From contig NZ_LCTF01000010.1 of the NCBI RefSeq assembly GCF_001663375.1, positions 1 to 61,188 of the forward strand: a stretch of DNA of 61,188 nt, given 5' to 3'. The first letter of the stretch is position 1, and each line of letters starts with the position of its first letter. Positions 52,245 to 60,802 of the stretch are shown here, one piece after another. Under the pieces are notes generated by a model that was given only the letters and a program-made list of their open reading frames with translations, had not been told where the DNA came from and searched no databases. The DNA is from Caldivirga sp. MU80. Its GTDB lineage: Archaea; Thermoproteota; Thermoprotei; Thermoproteales; Thermocladiaceae. The position numbers and the translations under genes are program-made.

Positions 52245-53648
52245 ATGCAACGCCAAATCCCCGTTTACGAACCAGCCACAGGGGAGGTTCTCGCATATGT
52301 ACCTGACATGAGCATTAACGAGGTTAGGGATGCCGTGGATAAGGCTTATGATGCCTTGCCCAGGCTTCAATCAATACCGGCCTACGAGAGGGCTAGGTTA
52401 CTGATGAGGGTTGCGCAATTGATTAGGGGCCGCAGGGAGGAGTTGGCTAGGCTACTGACTAGGGAGATTGGTAGGCCTATTAAAAGCACTAGGCTAATAA
52501 TAGAGAGGACTGCCAGGATTTACGAATTAGCCGCCCAGGAACTACCCCACGTGTTAACTGGCGAATTCGTGCCCCTTGAGGCCTACGATTACCCACCTGG
52601 TAATGAGAGGAGGATAGCCATCGTTAGGAGGGAGCCCATTGGTGTTGTTGGGGCGATAACACCGTTCAACTTCCCGCCTGACAGCATGGCACACAAGGTA
52701 GCCCCAGCACTGGCAATGGGCAACACCGTAATCCTTAAGCCGAGCAGATACTCACCCCTAACCGAAGGTGAGATAGCCAAGCTGATAATTGAAGCCGGGT
52801 TCCCTGAGGGCTCAATAGTGGTGGTGACCGGTGACTCATCCATGATAGGGGACGAGTTCGTGAACAACCCTAAGGTATCCCTAATAACCTTCACAGGCTC
52901 ATCCAAGGTTGGGCTTGAGCTGGCCAGTAGGGCTATACTGAACGGTAAGAGAGTTATAATGGAGCTTGGGGGCAGTGACGCAATGATAATACTGGAGGAT
53001 GCCGACTTGAATAGGGCTGTGCAGGCAGCCACGGTGGGTAGGTTTGACTATGCTGGTCAATTCTGCAACGCCACCAAGAGGGTTATAGTTAGGGAGGAGG
53101 TTTACGATGAATTCGTTAGGAGGCTCACCGAGAGCGTTGCAAGGCTTAAGATAGGGGACCCACTTAGCGAGGACACTGACGTAGGGCCCTTGATCAGTAG
53201 GGATGCCGTGGAGACAATGGAGTCCTTCGTTAATGACGCATTGAGCAGGGGTGGGAGGGTAATCTACAGGGCTGGTAAGGTCCCCGATAGGGGCTTCTAC
53301 TACCCACCAACCATACTTGAGGCACCCTACGATGCTAGGGTTTGGGTTGAGGAGGTCTTCGGCCCAGTCCTACCCGTGGCCAAGGTTAAGAGTGATGATG
53401 AGGCCGTGGAGGTGGCTAATAGGACTGAGTATGGGCTGGATGCTTCAGTATTCACAAGGGACTTCTCAAGGGCCTACAGGCTGGCCTCCAGGATTAAGGC
53501 TGGCACCGTATTTATTAACGATACCACTAGGTTAAGGTTTGATAACCTGCCCTTCGGGGGCTTTAAGAAGTCTGGGATAGGTCGTGAGAGCGTTAAGGAC
53601 ACCATGATGGAGATGAGTGAGGTCAAGGTTATAACCTATACCCTTTAA
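52245..53648 (+). CDS. Aldehyde dehydrogenase
   Basis: 467 residues, full length. Cofactor segment VGAITPFNFPPDSMAHKVAPALAMGNTVILKPS, catalytic Glu in VIMELGGSDAM, and nucleophile Cys in AGQFCNATKR are in place. Oxidises an aldehyde with NAD(P). In context it could be a glyceraldehyde, glyceraldehyde-3-phosphate (GAPN) or 2-oxoglutarate-semialdehyde dehydrogenase finishing sugar-acid breakdown; sequence reading cannot choose. TATA (AATATAAAC) lies 26 bases before the ATG. Confidence 0.88.
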   Translation: MQRQIPVYEPATGEVLAYVPDMSINEVRDAVDKAYDALPRLQSIPAYERARLLMRVAQLIRGRREELARLLTREIGRPIKSTRLIIERTARIYELAAQELPHVLTGEFVPLEAYDYPPGNERRIAIVRREPIGVVGAITPFNFPPDSMAHKVAPALAMGNTVILKPSRYSPLTEGEIAKLIIEAGFPEGSIVVVTGDSSMIGDEFVNNPKVSLITFTGSSKVGLELASRAILNGKRVIMELGGSDAMIILEDADLNRAVQAATVGRFDYAGQFCNATKRVIVREEVYDEFVRRLTESVARLKIGDPLSEDTDVGPLISRDAVETMESFVNDALSRGGRVIYRAGKVPDRGFYYPPTILEAPYDARVWVEEVFGPVLPVAKVKSDDEAVEVANRTEYGLDASVFTRDFSRAYRLASRIKAGTVFINDTTRLRFDNLPFGGFKKSGIGRESVKDTMMEMSEVKVITYTL

Positions 53649-53773
53649 ACCACCTCTCCGGAGGCGGTGGTCATGGAACCCAAGGGCACGATTAGAACAC
53701 CTAGAGCTTATTAATGCCCTTTACGGCATCACCAGCGAGCTTACTTTAAATATGGGTCTAGGCAACGGTAGCT

Positions 53774-54319
53774 ATGGACAGGTTTAAGGTGGCTATGGCT
53801 ACTAGCCTAACCGCAGGCCTAATGATAATGGCTGTATTGGTTTTGATAGCCATCGTTCCACTTAGTTCGCTATTCCAGTTTCCGCTCATCCTATTGCTGG
53901 TGGTGTTGTGGGTGCTTGGGGTGGCTGTGTACAGGATGCTTAGTAGTGCTAGGCTAAACTCCTCCAGCTATATACACAGGTACACGCCCTACTCACTGGC
54001 CTTAACCCTAATGTTCATTGTGGCCGGGGTTATGCACCGGTGGGTTGCCATGGGTGTACTTCTAATTGCTGGGTATTCCTTCGAATTAGTGGCTGGCTTC
54101 ATACTTTACAATGACTTTAAGGCAATAACGGGGAGGGGTAACGCGTTGATGTTCCTGGTGGGCATAAGCTTATTCATACTCTCACTGCCATTAGCCATAA
54201 TGAGAATTCCATGGCCTGCGGTGGTTGGGGTCCTGTTAAAGACCATTAGCATAGCCAGGGTTATCCGCAGCCCTAGGCCAAGTCCACCCATTAGGCAAAC
54301 GCCCAGGTTAGCCACTTAA
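53774..54319 (+). CDS. Small polytopic membrane protein
   Basis: 181 residues, five or six hydrophobic segments, with a basic Pro-rich tail (RSPRPSPPIRQTPR). No motif recognised. The ATG lies 26 bases after CTTTAAAT. It resembles the many DUF973-like membrane proteins of Crenarchaeota only in general layout. Confidence 0.55.
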   Translation: MDRFKVAMATSLTAGLMIMAVLVLIAIVPLSSLFQFPLILLLVVLWVLGVAVYRMLSSARLNSSSYIHRYTPYSLALTLMFIVAGVMHRWVAMGVLLIAGYSFELVAGFILYNDFKAITGRGNALMFLVGISLFILSLPLAIMRIPWPAVVGVLLKTISIARVIRSPRPSPPIRQTPRLAT

Positions 54320-54425
54320 CGCATTCAGGCGTTGGCGTATTCATCAGTGGTCAGTAAAGGGTGCATTCAACACGCTGATTGTAATCCTGGTAAAGGGTTT
54401 TAAGCATTAGCCACTTCACCAACCT

Positions 54426-55592
54426 GTGAACACCAGGGCCTTAATGATGGCTGTTAGGATTGGGTTGAGGGGGTTGGTGACCAGGAAGGCGATGACCATA
54501 ATGACCATTATTGCCATAGCCACAGCAGTGGCGCTCCTAGTCGCCCTAGAGACCGTTACCTACGGCGTTAAGTACACGGTGGAGCTTGAGGTTAAGTCGA
54601 TACTGCCCGCCGACCTAATGGTCTACACCTCATCAGCCATAATACCTGAGCAGTTGGTCAACATGATCAATGGGTTAAGGTACGTGGAGTACGCTGCCCC
54701 GGCAATACTCACCGGCGCAATAGCCGGTGGACACCAGATAACCCTCATTGGCTTATCCACAGACTCATTCAGCTACTTCTACCCCCAGTTAACCCAGGGC
54801 TCACTACCCATTGGCAGTGATGACTGTATAATATCTCAGCAGTTGGCCCAGGCACTAAACGCCACCGTGGGTAGTTACATATACGTCTACGTTCCACAGG
54901 GCTTGACCGGGACCTACAGTGTGCTTAAGCTCAGGGTTTCGGGGATCTTCACCAGTATATTCGGTGGGTTGCTTGGCTTCCAAGTCTACATGGTCGTGGC
55001 CCCCCTAGGCTACCTCCAATCCCAGTTGAACACTGGGGACTTCGTGAACGTGATATTCATCAAGGTTGTCGGCGATAATGCAGCCATCATAGGCAGGTTG
55101 AACACGGCCATGAAGCAGTTGATCCCCGAGGCCCAGGTCTACGAGCAGCAGTCCATAATAGGGAGCGTTAATGAAATCGTTAACCTGATCAACGTCTTCT
55201 TCCTAATAGTCATAGTGCTCAGCGTGGTTATAGCGGGCCTAATAGTGGCCATAATGGTGTTGATAAACATTAGGGAGAGGAGGAGGGAGATAGGGATAAT
55301 GAAGGCCATAGGGGCCTCCAACGGCCAGGTGATGCTCATATTCATAACCCAGGTCATAGCCGTCTCACTGATAGGTGGCTTAATTGGGCTTATTGGGGGT
55401 TACTACGGCTCAATACTAATGGTTAAGTTGATTAATTACCTAGGGTACAGCATCAACATAATCATTAGGCCAATGCCCCAGTTCTTCGCCCTAGGCCTAG
55501 CCACGGCACTGGGGACTGGGGTGGTGGCCTCTGTGCCGCCGCTGATGAGTATTGTTAGGATTAGGCCGGCTGAGGTCATTAGGACCGAGTAG
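54426..55592 (+). CDS. FtsX/MacB-type ABC transporter permease
   Basis: 388 residues. One N-terminal membrane helix, an external domain of about 230 residues, then three helices, the last two flanking IRERRREIGIMKAIGASNGQVMLIF, the cytoplasmic FtsX coupling helix. Such permeases work with a separate ATPase in lipoprotein or peptide export or mechanical signalling; the ATPase is not in this window. The start is GTG at 54426, 26 bases from GTTTTAAGC. Confidence 0.85.
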   Translation: MNTRALMMAVRIGLRGLVTRKAMTIMTIIAIATAVALLVALETVTYGVKYTVELEVKSILPADLMVYTSSAIIPEQLVNMINGLRYVEYAAPAILTGAIAGGHQITLIGLSTDSFSYFYPQLTQGSLPIGSDDCIISQQLAQALNATVGSYIYVYVPQGLTGTYSVLKLRVSGIFTSIFGGLLGFQVYMVVAPLGYLQSQLNTGDFVNVIFIKVVGDNAAIIGRLNTAMKQLIPEAQVYEQQSIIGSVNEIVNLINVFFLIVIVLSVVIAGLIVAIMVLINIRERRREIGIMKAIGASNGQVMLIFITQVIAVSLIGGLIGLIGGYYGSILMVKLINYLGYSINIIIRPMPQFFALGLATALGTGVVASVPPLMSIVRIRPAEVIRTE

Positions 55593-55593
55593 G

Positions 55594-56550
55594 CTAGGTT
55601 AAGGCTCCCTTAACCACCTCGGCTATTGCCCTAGCCAACGGTGGAGGTACAGCCTCACCAACCTGGTTAAACTGCGAGTCCCTACTGCCCAGGAACACGT
55701 GGTTGTCCGGGAACCCCATTAACCTGGCCTGCTCCCTAACAGTCAGCAACCTATCCTCGTATGGGTGTATGAACCTCACGCTACCCATGACTGTTGGGGC
55801 TGGTTTATTGGGGTGCAGCTTAATGAAGTTCCTGTAGACTCCCCCAGAACCCCTGTAGGTGTATAGGGCCTGCCCCCACGCAACCCTACTAATCCCCCTA
55901 ACCTTCCTCGGGGACACTGGGACTGGTTCATGGTTTGGGATTTGGGGTGTTGGTTCAGGTAACCCACTCAAGGCCTCGGCCACGGTAACTACCCTACCGG
56001 CCTTACGGGGCTTGATCTTAATGTTGGATATGAAGACCCTCCTTCTTACGCTTGGCACCAGGTAATCCTCCGCATGAAGTACGTTGAAGTAGACCTCACC
56101 ATAGCCAACCCTCCTAAACTCGCCCACCAATGCCTCCCTGAGCCCACCCTCCATTATAGCCGCCACGTTCTCCATCACGAAGACCCTCGGCTTAAGCTCA
56201 CCCACAAGCCTAATGAACTCCAGGGTTAATTGACCAAGCTCATCCGTGTAGAGCCTATCCAGCGGCTCGCCAAGCCTCCTTGGGTTAGCCCCAGTGTAGG
56301 CCTCGCAGGGTGGTCCACCAATCACGACGTCCACATCCCCAACGTACTTCACAATGTCGGAGCCGTTGATAAGCCTAGCGTCACTCCGTATAACCACCGC
56401 CTTGGGGAAGTTTAGGCTGAACGTCCTAACCGCATCAAGATCCACATCGAGACCAGCCACAACCTCAAAGCCCGCATCCCTAAACCCAACCGAGAAGCCA
56501 CCAGCCCCCGAGAAAAGGTCAACCACCGTGAAGCCCACGGTTGAGGCCAC
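55594..56550 (-). CDS. DNA (cytosine-5) methyltransferase, solitary
   Basis: 318 residues with the C5-methylase motifs in order: I VVDLFSGAGGFSVGF, IV GGPPCEAYTGAN with catalytic Cys, VI VFMENVAA, VIII VPSVRRRVF, and X QFNQVGEAVPPPLA. Motif IV reads PCE where PCQ is usual. The target-recognition part is short. No restriction gene is nearby. Start GTG 56550; the next GTG (56538) fits a TTTATGAAT element at -28 better. It begins only about 60 bases beyond the 3' end of 23S rRNA, on the same strand, so transcriptional read-through is possible. Confidence 0.9.
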   Translation of the reverse strand: MASTVGFTVVDLFSGAGGFSVGFRDAGFEVVAGLDVDLDAVRTFSLNFPKAVVIRSDARLINGSDIVKYVGDVDVVIGGPPCEAYTGANPRRLGEPLDRLYTDELGQLTLEFIRLVGELKPRVFVMENVAAIMEGGLREALVGEFRRVGYGEVYFNVLHAEDYLVPSVRRRVFISNIKIKPRKAGRVVTVAEALSGLPEPTPQIPNHEPVPVSPRKVRGISRVAWGQALYTYRGSGGVYRNFIKLHPNKPAPTVMGSVRFIHPYEDRLLTVREQARLMGFPDNHVFLGSRDSQFNQVGEAVPPPLARAIAEVVKGALT

Positions 56551-56610
56551 TTAAGGGCCTATTCATAAACCTAACCACCCAAGCCACCAGGACACCACCA
56601 GGCTGGGTTT

Positions 56611-56628
56611 GCGCCCACCACCCGCACC
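56611..56628 (-). other. 23S processing stem, 3' strand
   Basis: GGTGCGGGTGGTGGG on the minus strand pairs over 15 positions (with G-U pairs) with 60731-60745 upstream of 23S. Together they make the long helix that archaea cut as a bulge-helix-bulge to free 23S rRNA. Confidence 0.7.
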
Positions 56629-56940
56629 TTCGGGCGATTGGGAGTGGCAGGCTCCCCCCTCGGGGAAACCCTCGGGGGATACACCCCCACCCCATCAACC
56701 CCGTCTTCTACGGGAGCCCTAACCACCCCCAGCCGGGTAACCCCGGCCAGGAGCAGCGGCCGCCTATTTTAGGGGCGGGTTTCCCGCTTAGATGCCTTCA
56801 GCGGTTACCCCAAGCGGCGTGGCTGCCCGGCACTGCCCTGCCGGACAACCGGTAGACTAGAGGCCGCGGCGCCCCGTTCCTCTCGTACTGAGGGCACCTT
56901 CCCCGCAGGCGGCCAGCACCCCCGACAGGTAGAGACCGAC

Positions 56941-56986
56941 CTCTTGAGGAGGGGGAGGTCAGGTTTCGATACCTGGCCATCCCCCT
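56941..56986 (-). other. 23S insertion E, 46 nt, beside A2602
   Basis: Conserved GTGAGACAG and GTCGGTCTC are separated by 46 bases that fold as AGGGGGA/TCCCCCT with an inner CAGGT/ACCTG hairpin. Removing it restores the universal sequence. By alignment the site is after E. coli position 2603, next to the peptidyl transferase centre. No coding capacity. Confidence 0.75.
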
Positions 56987-57634
56987 CTGTCTCACGACGG
57001 TCTGAACCCATCTCACGTTCCCCTTTAATGGGCGGGCAGCCCCACCCTTGGCGGCTGCTGCACCGCCAGGATGGGAAGAGACGACGTCTGGGTACCAAAC
57101 CGCGGGGTCGATGGGAACTCTCACCCGCGACGAGCCGGTTACTCCTGGGGTACCTTTTCCGACATGCCCGGCCCCCTCCAGTGGGGGCACGAGCGTTCGC
57201 TAGGCCCCGGTTTCCCGCCTGCCCCCCTAGCGTTCAAGGGGGCAGTCAGCCCCGCATTTGGCCTTACCCTCCACGGTCGGTTTCTGACCGACCTGAGCGG
57301 AGCTTTGGGCACCCCTGATATCTTTTCAGGGGTGTGCCGCCCCAGCCAAACTGCCAACCCGCCGCTGTCCCCCAGGGGTGGCCCCAGGGTTAGGGGCAGA
57401 GGAGGGAATGGGTGGTGTTTCATTGACGCATCCCCACGGCCCAGAGACCGTGGTTCATCGCTCCCACCTACACTATGCACCCCCTCCCCCACCCCAACAG
57501 CGGGCTGCAGTAAAGGTCCACAGGGTCTTCTCGCCCCGTCGGGGGTCCCAGGACTCTGCACCTGGAGGTGGGTTCGCCGGGCGCCAGGCTGGGACAGTGG
57601 GGACCTCGTTGATCCATTCATGCACGCCGGAACT

Positions 57635-57673
57635 CTCGGAGGACGACCACGTGGAACCCCACGCGGTCGCCCA
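57635..57673 (-). other. 23S insertion C, 39 nt, near position 1952
   Basis: CCTTGCCGGGTA and AGTTCCGGCGTGCATG, contiguous in other archaea, are separated by 39 bases with the stem GGGCGACC/GGTCGTCC. The site is in the 1951-1953 region, where Desulfurococcus mobilis carries the I-DmoI intron. This copy is far too short to encode anything. Confidence 0.78.
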
Positions 57674-57698
57674 TACCCGGCAAGGCATTTGGCTACCT

Positions 57699-58312
57699 TC
57701 CTCCCGGGGGTCCCCGCAAAAAGAGGGATAAAGATTAGGAGCTAAGAACTGAGTCGTAATCAAGAAGTTTCAACACTTCTTCAATTGGTCTTTTCCTATG
57801 TGACTTGGGGTTTACATGTGAAAGTTCGTATGCCAGTACCACGAGCCTCCGCATCCCCTCCCTTTCTCTATGCACCCCTTTAGACAGCGAGATCACGATT
57901 TCCCTAAATAGACTATAAGCCTTACCTTTTGAGTGCAAGAGATGCCGGTATCTATCTAAAAATGGTATTAGGCATTCTGTTAATTCTTTGATATTGTCAA
58001 CAATATAGAGGTATAGATGTTTCTGTCCCGGTTTCTTGATTATCCTCCCTGCATTAATTACGCCGTGTATTATTTCAAGCGGCTCCCTGTTTAATTGCGA
58101 AATGCTGAAGACAGGATCTAGCCTCAGACCATATCCCCGCTGATACTTTATCGACACCGAGAAACTGGCCTCCGCATCAATAAAGCCAACAACATACCCT
58201 ATGGCAATATCGCCACCCACGCAACCCGACTCCATGGAGAAGGACAAACACAACCTTAGTATTTAACTCTAACGCCCATGTACATTTAAACACGTGCGGG
58301 AAAACACCCCGT
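57699..58312 (-). other. 23S intron B, 614 nt, at position 1927, with homing endonuclease
   Basis: The exon sequence CTCTGACCCTCTTA, directly upstream, should continue with AGGTAGCCAAATGCC, which is found 614 bases later. CGGGG near the 5' end and CCCCG near the 3' end can pair next to the splice sites. The insertion equals the known archaeal site after E. coli 1927. It contains the LAGLIDADG gene. Confidence 0.88.
57735..58235 (-). CDS. LAGLIDADG homing endonuclease of the 23S intron
   Basis: About 166 residues from Met at 58235 (the frame opens at 58253). A single LAGLIDADG motif (IGYVVGFIDAEASFSVSI) with the catalytic acidic residue lies near the N-terminus, so it should act as a homodimer. 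The rest (DPVFSISQLNREPLEIIHGVI, IPFLDRYRHLLHSKGKAYSLF) follows the fold of archaeal rRNA-intron enzymes. It would cut intronless 23S genes at this site to spread the intron, and may help RNA folding. The frame is intact and its A/T content is higher than the surrounding rRNA. Confidence 0.9.
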   Translation of the reverse strand: MESGCVGGDIAIGYVVGFIDAEASFSVSIKYQRGYGLRLDPVFSISQLNREPLEIIHGVINAGRIIKKPGQKHLYLYIVDNIKELTECLIPFLDRYRHLLHSKGKAYSLFREIVISLSKGVHREREGMRRLVVLAYELSHVNPKSHRKRPIEEVLKLLDYDSVLSS

Positions 58313-58326
58313 TAAGAGGGTCAGAG

Positions 58327-58496
58327 CTGGGCCCCGGCCTCCGCAGGCCGTTGGGGGTAAAGATGAGGGTTAGGAAATGAGGGAGGTGAACTTCTCTTTT
58401 TTAGAGGGATGTTCCGTGCCTATCAAGTTCATGATTTGCTTTACTGATCTATGCGGGACAGGTTAAAAAAACCTTACGGCCTGCGGATGGCCGAGT
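58327..58496 (-). other. 23S insertion A, 170 nt, inside helix 69 (after A1913)
   Basis: The exon upstream ends GCCGGGGGTAA and the exon downstream begins CTCTGACCCTCTT; joined they form helix 69 (GGGGG/CCCTC around TAACTCTGA). The 170 bases between carry an 11-base perfect inverted repeat (CCGCAGGCCGT/ACGGCCTGCGG) and flanking CTCGGCC/GGCCGGG, as expected of a spliced intron. No ORF. The middle is A/T-rich and unstructured. Confidence 0.8.
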
Positions 58497-60027
58497 TTAC
58501 CCCCGGCCTTCAGCGGCGCTTAGCCCGGTTGAACCCGGGTTTCACGTACCGCCAGTGGCCAGGATTCAGCCCCCGTACAAACCCTTGCGGGCTTGCGGGG
58601 ACCTATGTTTTTGTTAAACAGTCAGGTCCCCCTTGCCACTGCGACCCACGGCTCCGGGGTTTACCCAGGGCCGCGGGCACCCTTTATCCCGAGGTTACAG
58701 GGCTAATTTGCCGAGTTCCCTAGCCTGGCGTGACCCGAGCCGCCTTGGGCTTCTCACCCAGGCGACCTGTGTCGGTTCTCGGTACGGTCGTGGGGGCTCG
58801 TTCCTCACCCCCTTTTCATGGGCCCCGGGAGTCGGGTGAACCGAGCTCAAGGCCCGGCTATTACCGTCTTCAGCCGGTTCTCGCCATGACGGCACTCCCC
58901 GGCCTTCGACGGTTAAATGGGGCGGCAGCCCCACTCACCCTATCCCGAGGCGTCGGGGGTGGGGCCTGCGTTGCCGCAAACCTACCCCCACGGCACGGGA
59001 ATGTTAACCCGTTTCCCTTTCGGCGGGTGCCAGTTAGGCCCCGCCTTAGGACCGGCTAACCCATGGCTGATGATCATTACCATGGAACCCTTAGCCTTTC
59101 CGGCGGAGGGGTATCCCACCCCTCTTCGCTGCTACTACCGCCAGGATCCTCATTCACCGCGGGTCCACCGGACCTCACGGCCCGGCTTCTGCCCCACGGC
59201 GACGCCCCCCTACCCCACGCGGGCCAATGGCCCGTGGGCCGGGGTCTCGGCGGCGGGCTTGAGTCCCTGTGCGTCTTCGGGGCCCCCCACCTCAGCGGGT
59301 CCGCTGTTACGCGTTGCTTAGCCGATGGCTGCTGCTGGGCCTACGGTCCCGCCGTCTTCGGTGGGGGACACCCTTCTAGATTGACACTTAGCCCGCACTT
59401 TGGGGCCTTAACCCCGGTCTGGGTTGTTTCCCTCTCGGCCCCCAAGCTTACCCCTGGGGAACCCGTCTCCCCCCTTCTACGGGGCCCGCGGGTTCGGAGT
59501 TTGACCCGGGACCGGAGCCTTTCGGCCCCTGCATCCCGGATCAGTGCTCTACCCCGTGGGCACCCTTTGGGGAGGCCAGCCTGAGAGCTGCTTCGGGGGG
59601 AACCAGCTATCACCGAGCTTGATTGGTCTTTTGCCCCTAGCCCGGGGTCACGGGAACGATTTGCACGTCAGAACCCCTAGCGGGCCTCCACGGGGCTTTC
59701 GCCCCGCTTCACCCTACCCCGGGCTAGATCGCTCGGTTTCTGGTCTCCCACCTGTGACTACGGGCCCTTAACAGACCCAGCCCCTCACCGGTTACCCGGC
59801 TGCGGGCCTTCGGTTTCCCTACGCCTCCGGGGTTAACCCCCTTAGGCTCGCCACAGGTGGGAACTCCCTGGCTCGTGTTTCTGGACGTAAGGGGTGACCC
59901 CGTACCCCACCCTCGTACTCCTGGGTCGCCCCGGTTTCCTTCGGGTGGGGTTATCCTTGAGGGCCACCCCACCTGTAACCGCCCGGTTTCAGGCTCTTTT
60001 CACACCCCTTGCGGGGTTCTTTTCAGC

Positions 60028-60260
<233 letters not shown>

Positions 60261-60730
60261 ACTCGGGACGTACTTAGCCTTAGGGGCTGGAGGCCCCCGT
60301 ATTCCCACGGCAAAACCAAGCCGTGGTACTCCGGGACCTTGGGACTCCGCCAGGCGGCCTTTAGCCTACGGGACTATCACCCTCTTCGGTGGGGCTTTCC
60401 AGCCCACTTCGGCTAGGCCACCCCGGCGGTACCCAAGCCCAAACACCACATCCCCCCACGGTTAACCCATGGGGGTTCGGTTTGGGCTCCTCCCCTTTCG
60501 GTCGCCCCTACTCGGGGAATCCCTTTTGGTTTCCCCTCCTGCGGGTACTAAGATGTTTCCGTTCCCCGCGTTCCCACCCCCTACGGGGTACCTGAGCCTA
60601 TTCGGCCCAGGTGGGAAGCCCCATTCGGGGATCCCGGGATCAACGCCTGCCTGCGGCTACCCCGGGCATATCGCCGCTTGCCGCGCCCTTCCTCGGCGCC
60701 CGAGCCGAGCCATCCACCGGGCGGCTTCGT

Positions 60731-60752
60731 GGCACGGGTGGCGGGTAAGCGC
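60731..60752 (-). other. 23S processing stem, 5' strand
   Basis: CCCGCCACCCGTGCC (60745 to 60731 on the minus strand) is the partner of 56611-56628. An outer GCGC (60749-60752) can also pair with GCGC at 56611-56614. It lies within the short spacer between 16S and 23S. Confidence 0.7.
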
Positions 60753-60802
60753 CCCAGCCTGGTGGCTGAGGGAAGAAGCCCCATTGAACCCCAACCCCTT
60801 GA

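Noticed and set aside
57071-57745. Long open frames on the plus strand across the rRNA region (several over 100 codons)
   Set aside because: The region is 23S/16S rRNA on the minus strand; high GC lowers stop frequency, and no frame resembles a protein.
58470-58500. Alternative reading of helix 69 in which exon sequence includes GGCCGTAA at the intron 5' side
   Set aside because: It leaves helix 69 unpaired and about 9 extra bases. Placing the exon end at GCCGGGGGTAA restores both pairing and length.
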